Positions 25,363-37,326 of a DNA stretch of 64,000 nt are shown here, piece by piece. Each line of letters opens with the position of its first letter. The stretch's first letter is position 1. The notes beneath the pieces are model-generated. The model saw nothing but the letters and a program-made list of their open reading frames with translations. It was not told the DNA's origin and did no database searches. A program made the position numbers and the translations under genes. Source of the stretch: Cladobotryum mycophilum (Eukaryota; Ascomycota; Sordariomycetes; Hypocreales; Hypocreaceae); NCBI GenBank assembly GCA_036429605.1, contig JAVFKD010000016.1, forward strand, positions 4,216,001 to 4,280,000, read 5' to 3'.

Positions 25363-25402
25363 TGATTGATTGATTGCTTGCTTGCTTGCTTGCTTGCTTG
25401 CT
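25363..25402. repeat. Tetranucleotide repeat in the dehydratase 5' leader
   Basis: (TGAT)n followed by (TGCT)n directly before the start codon. Read on the coding strand it is about six CAAG units then three CAAT units, ending a few bases before ATG. Similar but shorter runs sit in the leaders of the 8046 and 30894 genes. Confidence 0.8.
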
Positions 25403-26248
25403 GGAGTTGAGTTGCTGGTAGATTACAAAACAATCACAGATCAAAACACATCAAAACAGAATAACACCAGATCTTTATAATCTTCACCATTCAACAGAAT
25501 CGTTACCCCATTTTAAAAGCTTTCGACTACGTATACAAGCGATATCCCCTCATCCACTGAAGTTTCTCCGATTCTCCAATCGAGTCATGCATGATGTGAC
25601 GCCAACCAATCTGAGCAGTAGCTCCGGTTGTTCGGTTATTTGTGGAAAAGGACCGACGGATTAAATGCCCTGTTTATAATTAGCCGGTCTGTTATTGAAT
25701 GGGGGTCACGATTGATGGGCAAACACGCTAAATGATTGCTACGGACTTCCTCACACAGCGGATATGCAGGTACGTACGAATCGATTCCGGAGTGATTGAA
25801 GATGCAATTAGACCCTGAACCGTCTTCCTGGTTGGGGAGCGTGTCGGTAGTGCATGCGACAGAAGCATTGCCCAAGTACGGAGTAGATACGACACAACGG
25901 CATCCAACAGTGTGTGTCTTACCTAACCACATCATCATCGTTCCGGCAGTTCAAATCATGAAAGTGAATCCACAACCCACATTGAAACATGCAGATGCAG
26001 GGACTGGATGGGAGAAAAAGATCCGACGGGGCGATATCCCGAATATCTGGGGTTTAGATTAGATCCTGGAGTATGGGGTAACAGTCCCAAGAGGGATGGT
26101 GAAACTGTTGAACCAATCATGGAGGTCTCACCGGCTCTTCGGCTATTTCCTATTGTTACTAGTCTAATATATAAGATGGATGATTATTCGACGACAATAT
26201 TCTAGATGAGTGCAAGAGTACGGCATTGTCCAACAGAGACCATTGACA
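25403..26248. promoter_or_regulatory. Divergent promoter between dehydratase and sugar transporter
   Basis: About 850 bases between two outward-pointing start codons. It contains ATCGAGTCATGC near 25579, the same TCGAGTCA core seen upstream of other metabolic genes here. Short open frames show no family signature. Confidence 0.4.
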
Positions 26249-28569
26249 ATGGTGAGAAAGGTACGGAGTATGGTGGCTAGTATTATGATATCAGTTTGCC
26301 CAATACTAACACGGCTGCAGGAAGTTTACATCTACGGCATCGCGCCATGTACTGGTGGTTTGGCATTCGGATATGTAAGTGTCATTGGACTAGCTGTGCC
26401 CTTGAAATGCAGTTCTAAGAGTGGGAATCTTTAGGATACAGGTTCTATGAGTAAGTCATTCTTGCGGCTAGACACTTCTGTTCTCAACTTGGCGAATAGG
26501 CATTAACTTTAGCTTCCCAGGCGGAATTCTTGCCATGCCACAGTTTCTCAACTATTTCAAGAACCCGAGCAACTTCCGTCAGGGTGGAATAACGGCGTCC
26601 ATCTTGGCCGGTGCATTCGCTGGATCCCTTTTGACGGGCGCCTTTCTAGCTGACAGCCTCGGTCGTCGCAAAACCATCCTTCTTGGCTCGGCCGTCTTCA
26701 CCGTTGGTTGCGCAATTTCAGCAGCTGCCAATAGCATTGAGGCTCTTGTTGCTGGACGTGTCATCAACGGGCTGGGAAATGGCTGCTTGACAATGATGGT
26801 ACGTATGACACACGGCCGTTGGCACCGGAATGACTACTGAATGGCTACTGAATGGCTACTGACTGATTATAGGTAACCATGTATCAGAGCGAGATTGCAC
26901 CACGCGAGTAGGTGAACCTTCAGTCTTCGATGTGTATTTATAACTAAATATTCTTAGAATTCGCGGTCGTATCATCAGTATCTTTCAATGCTTTGTCAAC
27001 CTTGGTATTCTTGTCGCGTTTTGGATCCAATTTGGCACCAGCCATATCAACAGCGATGCATCATGGAGGCTACCAATGGGTCTGCAAATGATTGTAAGGC
27101 CTTTCCCCATCTTTGATGATCAAGGACGAATCCACACTGATCCATCAAGGCTACTATTGCCCTTCACATTACCATGTGGTTCATGCCAGAATCTCCACGT
27201 TGGCTTGTGCAAAAAGACAGACAAGAGGAGGCCCTCCAAGTGCTTGCAAAGATCCATTCCGGCGGAGACGTCAACGATCCCTATGTCCAGGCCGAGATGG
27301 CAGAAATTGTGGCCAAAATTACGTTTGAGAAAAATCACCCGCCGCCGAGCTACTTTGATCTCCTGCTTGGGCCACACAAGCGACGCATGTGGATTGGCAT
27401 TGGAGTGGTGCGTCCAGACCCATGGGACATCGTTTTATGAGCTCGTAGCTGATGTTGAGTAGCAATTTTGGCAATCAATGACGGGTATCAATGTGTAAGA
27501 CACAGCACTATAATCTCATCTGTGGACGCTTCTGACAAGGCAACAGCATCATGTATTATGCCGTCTTCCTTTTCCAGCAAGCGGGGCTTGGTGCGACATC
27601 CTCATCTCTCCTTGCAAATGGTCTTCAGGGCGTCGTCCTCAATGTCTTTACCTATCCAAACATGTACTACATGGACAAATGGGGTAGAAGATGGCCCATG
27701 ATTATTGGTGGTATCGGTATGGGCATTTCAATGCTTGTTATTGGCGTACTGATGAGGACGATGGGTATGTCTCAGGCTCTCAGCTCTCGTCCCCCCTAAA
27801 ACCGGCGCTGTGCAACGTCAAGTACCTAATTAACCATCCCCCCAGGTGATCCTGTTTACGACCCCTTAACCAAGAAGACAAACTTTGATTTTGTCAACTC
27901 GGCCGCCTCGCATACCATCATCGCATTTGTGTACATCTATGTCGCCGTCTTCGCTATTACGTGGGCGTGTGTTGCTTGGGTGTACCCGCCCGAGATTTTC
28001 AGCATGAGCATGCGCGGCAGGGCGACATCGATGACTACGGCAACCAACTGGTTCATTGTAAGCCCTTTCACGCCGTCCCCTCTGTCATCGTATACTGAGA
28101 CACTCGCTGACAAACGGAGAATTTTTGGTTCGCCCTGTACATCCCCACAGCCATGGCGAAGATCAGGTATGTCATTCACGCCCTTTGGCCCCATAAAGCT
28201 CAGCGGGTTGTGTGCTGATTATGTCTCAAAAATAAATAAAGCTGGAAGTTGTACATGATTTTCATGGCTCTTTGTTTCTCAATGTCTATAGTCGTCTTCC
28301 TCTTTTATCCCGAGTCGGCTGGTAAGACGCTGGAAGAGATGGACTTCCTCTTTGCCAAAGGTCGGTCGCCTTGGGCTTTTCTTGATCGCGAAGCCACCAA
28401 GATTGGCGCCCTGTTTGAGCGGGACCCAGCCCATGGCGAAGCTTTAACAGCATTTGAGGACGAAGACAGTATACTCAAGGCCAAATCAAATGGTGATGGT
28501 GCTCTTGAGGCAGGGCATGTTGAGAATGTCACAATGCATGCAATGGGCAGCAAAAGACATGACACTTAG
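26249..28569 (+). CDS. MFS sugar transporter
   Basis: Twelve exons fit (26249-26260, 26321-26374, 26435-26450, 26500-26798, 26873-26907, 26958-27093, 27150-27407, 27463-27494, 27547-27764, 27846-28057, 28120-28166, 28242-28569) and give 548 residues. Sugar porter signatures appear in order: FGYDTGS in helix 1, LADSLGRRK, WRLPMGLQ, MPESPRWL, QSMTGINVIMYY, MDKWGRRW, and a PESAG variant of the usual PETKG motif. The twelve hydrophobic helices and a hydrophilic tail are visible. It should carry a sugar or sugar acid across the plasma membrane by proton symport. Its divergent partner is a sugar-acid dehydratase, so uptake of D-galacturonate, L-fucose or a related sugar is a reasonable guess. The 12-base first exon is the weakest part of the model. 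Confidence 0.88.
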
Positions 28570-28962
28570 AAGTCATTGATAATGGTTCGTGGGGAGGGAA
28601 CCGTGTACTAGGTAATCTATAATAAGCAAATGGCTCATGATGACTCCGTACTCCGTACAAGAAATGCCACGAGGCTAGTGAAGAAGCAGAGAACGCATGC
28701 GACTCTGGTAAATTTTCCTCCAATCTTACTATCCACATTCCAAAGAATGTTTTACTTTTCAGCCCGCTCTCCCATTTGTTTGCGGAGACCGACACTGTCA
28801 TCATCACGGAGCAACAGTTTCACGATCACGTGGCAAGCATGTAAGAGATTCAAAAAGTGACAAAATAAAAGATGTTTGCTGAATTGCTAGGCGTAGTCGC
28901 TAATCTAATAAGAATAAATGAAAAATAACATTGGTATAACACCCGGATACTCTTTCCACGCT
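28570..28962. other. Short region between convergent genes
   Basis: About 390 bases of shared 3' flank for the transporter and the peptidase. No coding feature is seen. TACTCCGTAC near 28648 is a fragment of a palindrome seen again at 62692. Confidence 0.35.
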
Positions 28963-30894
28963 TTAAATCAAACCAAGAGGGGTCTTGCTGCGGAGGAATC
29001 CATTCTCGTCCTGCAAACCATGAGAGCTGAGATCTCTGCGTCTAGTGCTGGGAGGAGCAGGGACGGCGCATGAGGTGTTCCAGGCCGTGCAGGCGGGTTG
29101 GCAGATGGTCTCCTTCTGGGTGGGGACCTTGCCGGTCTCGAGGTAATCTTGGATAATCTTCTGCACGCAGGGGCCCTGGCCGTTGAGAAGAGTGGTGTGT
29201 CCCATCTGCTCCTGGATGACGAGCGCGGAGTCGGGATGGAGGGCGGACATGGCGCGGGCACCGACAAGAGGAGTGGCGGGGTCGAGACGGTTGTTCAGGA
29301 ACAGGATGGGAGCAGCGGGGATGCCGGGGACGAGGGCAGGGTTGGCCTTGGGGGCAGTGAAGGGGCCCTTGTAGACCCAGTTGGATGTGAATGGCCAGGA
29401 TGCGCAGGCGAAGCGGATGGTGGACCAGAAGGTACCGTAGATCTTGGACTGGCCAACAAGAGTGTTAACGTACGCGAGCCAGTAAGCAGAGCTCTTGCCA
29501 TTGACAGAGTCACCGTCGTTGCACAGGATGGCGGAAGCCTGCTCGGCAACAAAGAGAGGCTGAGGGTTGGGGTTGCTAGCGGTAGGGCAGGCATCCTGAA
29601 TGGGGGAGGGTTGCCTGTGGTGTTGATGAGGAGGTTGACAAGGGCAGTGGGGTTGCCGTTCATGGCCTGGTTGAGAGCCGCAGCAAGGGTCATGAAGGTA
29701 TTGACAGGGGTGTAGAGGGCCTTTCCAACGACAGTGCGGATATCATTTCCAGTCAGGACCATGACGCTTCCAGTGGGAGAAGTAACTGGAAGGGGGTTCT
29801 GGTCGAGGCTTGCGGTCCAAGCAGCGAAGCGCGCGATGCCCACGGCAGGAAGCTCATTTGGTCTAGCAAGAGCGCAGACAGAGGGGCCAGCAGCGTAGCA
29901 GCCCTTGTAGAACTCAGTGAAGATGTTGTCGACATCGAGAACGTTCTTGAGCCAACCCTATGAGAGAAAAAGAGGTTAGTTCGGATTCAATATCATATAC
30001 ACTTGTCAAAGAGGTCGTTGCACTTACAGGTCCGTTTGCGTAATCGACAGCATCGACAACACCGTCAAGAATCAGACGTCCAACTCGACCAGGGTACAGG
30101 GCAGCAAAAGTATTGGCAAGGAATGTGCCGTAAGAGTAGCCCATATACTGCAGGCGGGGTGTGGTATCAGGGCCAGCAGTGCCATTTCGCTTCTCAAGCT
30201 CAGAAACGGTGATGCCCCTCTTGTGGGCAATGTTCTGCTTTCTCAATGCGTCGATCTTGTCGACCATCTCGACCATGTCACGGGCAACGTTGGGGGTACC
30301 AGCAAAGGCCATGATCTGGCCGAATTGCTGATCAGTCTGCAAGCAGCGCTTGTTGAATGAATCGGTAAGGGCAAGGCCATAGTTGATGGTGCTGAGACCG
30401 CTGTTCAACGGGCCATTTCCGCGGACCTCAAAGGCCAGCGCATCTCGGGCAAGGAGATTGCCATGGAGGCAGTCCACGACAGGGGTAGAGTGGGTGACGC
30501 CTCTGGGGTCAAAGGAAACGATCTCATAGTGTCGGTTTGGCTTGTCGACAACGACTCCCTGAATCAGCGGAGCGATTTGCACAGAGAAGTCGACACCTGA
30601 GCCACCGGGTCCGCCGGGGTTGATGAACAAGCTACCGCCAAAGGTTGGGTCATCCTCTGGGACAGTGGCAGGGAGCTTGATCATGGCAATAGCCACGGTG
30701 CGGGGATCCGACACATTGAGCCAGTTGAGGGGGAGTTGGAGCCTGGCACACTTGAATGTACCGTAGCAGTCATGATAGACGAGGTCAGTGGCTGGCGTGA
30801 TGGTGGACCAGTCAAAGGTGGGAGGTGGTCCTGGTGGTCCTTGAGCCGCGACTGTGGCGGCCAGAGCGAGGCCGACTTTGACAGAAGAGTGCAT
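28963..30894 (-). CDS. Secreted S33-type (TAP-like) serine peptidase / alpha-beta hydrolase
   Basis: The first exon 30894-30028 begins with a signal peptide (MHSSVKVGLALAATVAAQG), then the oxyanion motif NPGGPGGSG, FDPRGVTHS, and the nucleophile elbow GYSYGT. A second exon from 29957 carries LDPATP with the catalytic Asp and MGHTTLLNGQGPC with the His, ending near 28963. That is the fold and triad of fungal secreted tripeptidyl/proline aminopeptidases. The second exon changes frame near 29600. Either a 44-base intron (29639-29596, donor GTCAAC, acceptor ATTCAG) is removed, giving 605 residues, or one base is missing from the G5 run 29602-29606 (C5 on the coding strand). The latter keeps more family-like sequence. 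Likely role: extracellular peptide processing for nitrogen. Confidence 0.82.
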
Positions 30895-32040
30895 TGTGTT
30901 TTGGTGATACCAAATCGATGAGGAAGTTGGATTGCGTAGAAGAAGTTGGGAAGATGTTGTTTTTGCTATTCAGTGCGTGATCTTTGTTGATCTGCCTGCC
31001 TGATTGAGTTGCTTGCTTGGATCACAAGAACCATCTAGAGGTGGATTGCCGTGGCCTTAAATATCTCTCAACCATCAGGCTGCAACAGAAACAGTCAATC
31101 TCGTTATTGTTGCCTCTGCCGTTGTAGGCACTTGTTGGTCAGCAGGCGGAGACTATCGTTGAGGATACGCCCGCAGCAAACAATGAAAAAAAAATTACTG
31201 AATCGGTGCGTGCCGCCCACCCGTGTGTGCAAAAGGGTCAAAATTCTAGCCTCTTTCGGTGAGGAATGCGCGGTTCCTAGACATAACAGGAAGAGGGCGG
31301 TGTTCAAGACGGGATTCGAAAGACTGGATGCAGCATCATGACCGTGTGTGTGTGTGTGGTGTGGGAAGAATCCCGGAGCTGATCTGGTCATGGATGGTGT
31401 GCCGTGTCCCCATTTTTGCCGCTTTTGTGGTTCCCATGATAGTTTATGCCACTATTAAGCTTGCCAATCAGTTCGTTCTTTGCGAGTGTGTGAGATTCTA
31501 GCTAGCTTAAAGGGGAAATTGTAGACAACCAATAGCAGCATCATGTGCGCGTTGTAGGACTCGGAAACTGCCTACTAGGTGTGCGTAGAAGAGTTGTGAT
31601 GCCAAGATACATGCCGTATTCAACGGGCCAGCAACTCCGTGAGGTATGTTAAGATGAGCAACTTTTCACCCCCTGTCAGACGGTATTGTCTCTCATCTGC
31701 ATCCACAAGTTTTTGTATGCACTGTCATACTTGTGCATACATTCCAGCGACCCAACGAAGATGGGCTGTCTAACGTTAACAAAAACCCAGTTGTGCGGGC
31801 TGGTAGTGATGGCGTAGCGGGATAAGGTGAGACATCCCTAGAACCTTGGATGGATGGATGGTCCGCACCAGATGATTTTGTGGCGCATTCGGCGGCGACG
31901 CTGTCTGGGCCGCACACTAACGCAGCTGACATGGCCAGCTGAGCTTTGTGTGTGAAGTTGATCATCCCCCTTCCCATTCGGTCTTTGGGGAGACAAGGCT
32001 CAAGCGAGATGCGGAAACTCCATCGCCACAAGGGGGCGCC

Positions 32041-32070
32041 ACACGCACACACACACACTCTCTCTCTCTC
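32041..32070. repeat. (CA)n(CT)n microsatellite
   Basis: An alternating CA run passes directly into a CT run. Pure simple sequence. Confidence 0.85.
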
Positions 32071-32948
32071 AATCTCCGTCCCAAAAAGTCCCCGACAATC
32101 CGACGGGCGTTGAATGATTAAACGAGAGACGGGATGCTCGTTTGGGACCCCCTTGGCGATACGCGAGCACCTGACGAACCGTAAAGCATCTGAGATCTCC
32201 CATATGCCAGTGTGTGATGCTCCACGAGGGTTGGAGCTGGTGGGGATTGCCATATTGCTTGCATAAAAACCTTTTTCTTATTACTCATCCCAAACCCAGG
32301 GGGGAAGAAACCTTAAGTTGACTGAGACTCCCTCCCCCGTCTTCTTCCCTCAATTACTTTCCTCTCCGGGTTCCAACTCTCCCTATTCTTTTTCCTCTAG
32401 CCAAAAACGATGGCAGGGCTTAGAAGATGTTTCAGGCCAGAACGTGCGCGGCAGAGCCGGCCAAAGGCTGCTAAAAAAAATGAAGCTCTAATGCTCAGCT
32501 ACCGAGACATACATTACCTAGTCCGCGGGATACTGTAGAGCACAGACGAAGAGGCTACCGAGGAAGTTATGTTGGCCTAATTATATCCTATTCGCACACA
32601 ATTTATGTCGAGAAAAAAGATGAAATAGTCCATGGGTTACCATGCTAGCTCTACCCTGGATCGGGTTCAATGGTGGCTGCAGTAGGATTGATTCCCTCTC
32701 GTGTTCTTGGCTATCAATCATCAGCATCACTACGGATTACCTGCTTGGGAAGAGAAAGGGGAGATTTGTCAACATGATGTTGCATACAATGTAAAACATA
32801 ACATCTCGAAGCTCAAAGGGGGTTAGTTCTCCCACCAAGAGACATACTCCGCAATGACCTCAATACGGAATTTGCTCGCAAATTTATTCTCCTTATTGGT
32901 GAATCATGGTTTCCATTCCAAGTTTCTCATGTCTCAGCTTCTAGTCCC

Positions 32949-32995
32949 CAGTCTCCGGTCTCCAGTCTCCAGTCTCCAGTCTCCAGTCTCCAGTC
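32949..32995. repeat. 7-bp minisatellite, unit CTCCAGT
   Basis: About six tandem copies of CTCCAGT with one variant first unit (CTCCGGT). The units touch each other without spacers, so it is not a CRISPR-like array. Confidence 0.9.
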
Positions 32996-34026
32996 CCACC
33001 TTTGCCCACCTGATAACGTGATCTCCCTGACCATTTCCGGGAACGAAAGCGAGGAGAGACAATTGATCATCAAATACTTGTAAAAGCCGATGCTAGCTTT
33101 TCTTGTCTCTCTCCACTCCTCTATGGCCCGACACATCTGCTGGCAAAGCGTCGATTCCAGTCTCGGTGCTCGGGCCGATGAATTACGGAACAGTTCCTCC
33201 GAATCCTGTCTCGACTCCCCGTGATGAGTTTATCCCATTGCTGATGCAGAAGAATATTCCATACAAGTAATTTACGACAGAGACAGTCCCGCAATTCTTC
33301 CGCCTGATCTTCCGCACCCGACCTTCAGATAGAGTTAGCATCGCGAGAAAACAACATGGCTATGTGTTCAGCTCCTCGGCCGCTGTTATCCACACCTTGT
33401 CTGACAAAAGCCTTAAATTAATACGTGTGATATACGATCCGGCGGTGCGGTTGATGCATTTACCCGTTCCCACTTAATGCCTGCATGAATCTTCCCTGTT
33501 CATCGTCATCTACTATATAACGCCACCGCTATTATCTGTCTGCATTTACTGCTTCGGTTATACCATCCCATCCACCCTCTCTCCATCACGGCTTATCTCA
33601 ACCCCGTCTCGTCACAGACTGTGTGACGGGCTTCAATAGTTGATCACTAGCAAGCGGCTGGGTAGCGCATTTCTGTCTGAGAGAGCGGAAACGCCACGAG
33701 ACAAATGCTGCAAGCGTCTATTGAGTTTGTCTGGGCATGCGGATATCGGCAGGCGGAGATTTGATATTTGATGCCTGACGGCCGCATCGAGGAATCCACT
33801 GTACGCTAGTCTTGATCATGCAGGGGATTTCTGCTAAAGGAATTACGTATTATGAATCACGGCGATCTTATAGTATGTAGTGTCAACTCAAGGTAGTCGA
33901 TTCCTATTTGGTATTCAAGACTATCCACCATGATGTTTTCCCGTTACTCTTTTTTTATATGCCAATATCACAAACACATTGGTGATTGATTCCATCAGCA
34001 GTCAGTTCCTATGCCGGCTCTCAAAT

Positions 34027-34931
34027 TTACAGCTCTCCGCTGTTGACGATGGTAGCAGGGGTCTTGCCCTTGACGGCACCAGAGGCGCTGCCGGTGGCTT
34101 CGATAGCCTTGACAACGGCCAAGGACTGCTGGTCAGCGACCTCACCAAAGACAACGTGCTTGCCATCGAGCCAAGAAGTAACGACGGTCGTGATGAAGAA
34201 TTGGGAGCCGTTGCTAAAACGAAGCATCAGTGTTAACAAATGGAAACAAGAGAGGTAGTCAGATCACGGCTCTGCTTACGTGTTCTTTCCAGCGTTGGCC
34301 ATGGACAGCAGACCTGCCTTGGTGTGCTTGAGCTTGAAGTTCTCATCTGCGAACTTCTCGCCGTAAATGGACTTGCCACCAGTGCCCTAGGATCGTAGTC
34401 AGAAGCTGCAAAACAGCTGGATAAGAAATAATGGAACTGTGACATACGTTGCCAGCGGTGAAATCACCACCCTGGAGCATGAACTCGGGGATGACTCGGT
34501 GGAAGCTGGAGTTCTTGTAACCGTAACCAAGCTCGCCGGTGCAAAGGGTGCGGAAGTTCTTGGTAGTGATGGGGACAGTGTCGTCGTAGAGGTTGAAAAC
34601 AATTCGGCCGCTTTGCTCGGCTGTACCAGTACTTGTCAGCTTAATGCACACATCAATCGGGGGGCACTGCATTTCAACAGCCAGCCAGCAGGAACGATGA
34701 CACAGCGCAGGGCTTGCCTCGTAGGCTTGACTAGCTCCTGATATCAAGTCTCCAAGTGATGGATGGCATGCATTGGCTGGTTTCCTTGAAAGTAAGGGGG
34801 AAAGCTCGACTTACTGGCATCCTTGGGCCCCTGCCACTTAAGATCGAAGAATCTGTATCGAGTGTGTCAGTATAGATGCCAGCAAACGATATTCGCCTTG
34901 GAATCAATCCATCTTACACTTGGCTTCCCAT
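34027..34931 (-). CDS. Cyclophilin-type peptidyl-prolyl cis-trans isomerase
   Basis: Five exons (34931-34918, 34852-34815, 34620-34448, 34386-34280, 34213-34027) give 172 residues, the size of cyclophilin A. The motifs are VFFDLKW near the start, [26 protein letters not shown], the active-site [31 protein letters not shown] and [12 protein letters not shown]. These include the catalytic Arg and the peptide-binding Phe, Met and Gln. It should be a cytosolic single-domain isomerase that assists protein folding. The 194-base second intron is longer than others here but has good ends. A phase-2 first exon of only 14 bases carries the start. Confidence 0.93.
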
Positions 34932-37140
34932 TTTGGCGATGATTGAAACTGCGTAAGACTGTGAGGATGCTTGTAAACAGTCGATATCGAGTGATGTTCA
35001 AGGAAGAAAAGATCTCGGGCGGGGGGACACTTGGACGTTGGAAGTTTTTGATGGGTGGTTGCGGAGCCGAAAGAGGGGTAACATGTCAAATAGGGCTCGT
35101 CCCTGGGATTATTGATGTCATGGTCGTATTTAAGTGGCGCCTCTTTTGCCTGACGGTGATGATGACTGGTCAGCGTTGGCATCAGCTTGGATTACTAACA
35201 CTGCCGATCTTGATTTCCCCCTCATTAAGACGTGATGAGTGCTTTTATCAGGTGGCGTGGTGGAAGAGCTTGAGCTTGAGCTCACTCCGTCATGTCTTTG
35301 CGTGCACTGACTCTGTGAAGCCGGACAGAGGGGGATCTGTCTTGAGAGCTCAACATCTGCTTCCAATGCCTTTGCCACGCACGAACTACAACATTTGATT
35401 ACCTGTTACCCATGCATTGCATCTATTTCAGGGCACCTATACTATGTGTGGTTTTTGCTGCAGTCAGAGCTCCCCTCATCACTCCCTGACGAGCTGGCCC
35501 TAGGGGAGGGGTTGGGATGATCGACCCTTGTCTTACCCAATTTGGACGAGGCAAACAGGAGGGGGTTCAGAAAAAGTTGTGGTTGAAATGCGGGGGGAGA
35601 ATTTGCACGTGGATGATCAAGCTTCTGACGTTGGACAGATTGTGATGCTGTCCATGTCGGAGGTCGATACGAGCGATAAATTTGCATCAAATCTATTCTC
35701 CAGTGACTTGCATAATGAAAATGATTCAAGGATCTACCCCTACCGGCACACGCAACCGACAATCCCATCAATACCCTAAGCCTCTTCACTAGAGTGCGTG
35801 AGGAGTCCAAGATCACCAGTGAATACATTGAGATCATGAACAAGCCGATAATTACTAGATTTTCTCGGAATGAATGCGTACTGATCCATGGTTTATTTTA
35901 TTTTATCATCCCAACTCTAGCTATTGACATATTGCGGCGCGCAGGTACTCGCTCCTCTGCTGCACCATAGGAAGCACGATCTCACAGAGCGTTCACAGAG
36001 TTCTCTAGGGTAGCCAAAACAACAAGTAGATGAGCACTTGTGAAAGATGGATGGGAAGATATTTGAAGGCGCGTCACAGTGTGAAATTTACAATCTCGTA
36101 ATCGCTGAGCTGATTACTGTGTCTAAATATATAAGATGAATCTATCTAGTCTCGGCCAAGCTTACATCTGGCTTTCTATGTCTGTATTTATACGGAGTGC
36201 TGTATTCCACCTTGATGGATGGGTCGGTACGAAACCTTCGGGGTTGGGTTGTGAGGGGGTTCAGCCCCTCTACGTGGGGGATACTAGGGGCAACAAAAGG
36301 GGGAGTGGGAGCGTTTGGTTGTTGTAGCAAGTTACATAGGTATGGAATCTAGATCATCGATTGCGATCATGACACATGAAGTTTCTACAAAATCAGTCCA
36401 AGTTGCCCCTTTTTGGTAGTACGAATAGCTCCCTCATCTAAGGAGGCGATAATCAAACGATCCCTTAGTTATTTACGGTCATTTCAAAGATCCCGGGTAG
36501 CTCCCTGTATGAAAGTAGGCTGAACAAATTAGTCGAGGAATTAATAACCATCAAAAATAATAAGCATGGGCATTTGCACTCACTGCATTGTCACTTACTG
36601 AATCCTAGCCCCGTACAGCGACTATTGTCCCACAGCGCAAAAGGTAATACCTCGTTCTTATGGATTCCTCATGTTTTACTGGATTATTTTGCGAGCTCTG
36701 GGGTGAGACATGGTGCTCCCATCCCGTCTTCACGCTAACATTAAATAGTAGAAGCAGTCTGCCTCCCTTCGTCTTCCATAATGGATTGCAACTTTGTCTG
36801 AGATATTATCATACAGCTACGGATTTCCCTATTCCTTGCCCCTCTCAAATCCTGCAGTGCGTACATCATGTATTTCGTCTCAACAAGCATGTTTCCCAAC
36901 TTAGTCAACTAGTTGACCTCGTCGCGCCTTGCGCTCTTTGACCATGGCATTATACCATCATGTTTCAATATGAGCGCGTCTCAATCTGCAACATGTCCCT
37001 AGACAGCTTAACCAAGAGGTAAACTGGATTTCAAGTCTTAGCACTTTCTTTTGCGTTGCAGTCATCATTTGGGATATCCTTACCACGAGTGCAACAACGA
37101 TATTGAGGTGAGTCAAGAGGGAGAGTTCTCGGTAGGAGAT
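34932..37140. other. Intergenic, no gene seen
   Basis: 2.2 kb upstream of the cyclophilin. Frames on both strands are short, cross stops often and show no motifs. It contains the cyclophilin promoter. TACGGAGTGC near 36191 is a half of the CGGAGTACTCCG palindrome. Confidence 0.4.
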
Positions 37141-37326
37141 TTACTCGTTAATTGTGATGCACAAGCCACTGCATCGCCCGGTGTCCTCGCAAGATTCACT
37201 GTTTGGAATGCAGATTGTGCCGGCTGGGCAGGGAGCCATCTTGAAGCCGCAAGGGGTTAGGGTTTCCGCGACACAAAGGTTGACGATGCCAACGGCCATG
37301 CCTGCGAGGACATATTTGAAGAGCAT
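37141..37326 (-). CDS. Small secreted cysteine-rich protein
   Basis: A single-exon frame of 61 residues begins with a clear signal peptide (MLFKYVLAGMAVGIVNLCVAE). The mature part of about 40 residues has six cysteines at positions 26, 33, 39, 46, 52 and 56, in the order CGF...PCPAGTIC...C...C..LC. That is the style of fungal secreted cysteine-rich proteins, some of which act at the host or microbial interface. A TATAAATA box lies on the same strand at 37447-37440, about 115 bases upstream of the ATG, which supports a real gene. No larger exon structure could be made. Function is not assigned. Confidence 0.55.
   Translation of the reverse strand: MLFKYVLAGMAVGIVNLCVAETLTPCGFKMAPCPAGTICIPNSESCEDTGRCSGLCITINE

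Larger units (their letters stand above)
30895..34026. other. 3.1-kb gene-free stretch with simple repeats
   Basis: No open frame here has a domain signature, splice logic or a plausible start. The longest frame (31693-32253, minus) crosses CA and CT microsatellites and is low-complexity. The region includes the leader and promoter of the S33 gene, a (GT)n run near 31343-31356, GGAT repeats near 31849-31860, and a minisatellite at 32949. Confidence 0.5.

Noticed and set aside
29596..29639. 44-base intron in the S33 gene as the sure explanation of the frame change
   Set aside because: The donor is weak (GTCAAC) and the skipped part looks coding; a missing base in the adjacent G5 run is at least as likely, so both were kept open.
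31693..32253. 186-codon minus-strand frame in the gene-free stretch
   Set aside because: It crosses CA/CT microsatellites, is rich in low-complexity residues and has no domain, promoter or splice logic.
32949..32995. Regularly repeated short units, CRISPR-like at first sight
   Set aside because: Seven-base units touch without spacers, and the genome is fungal; it is a minisatellite.
35130..35843. Frames on both strands upstream of the cyclophilin
   Set aside because: Serine- and proline-rich without motifs, no consistent intron structure.
36136..36327. 63-codon plus-strand frame
   Set aside because: Weak hydrophobic start, no conserved cysteines, and an equal frame on the other strand.
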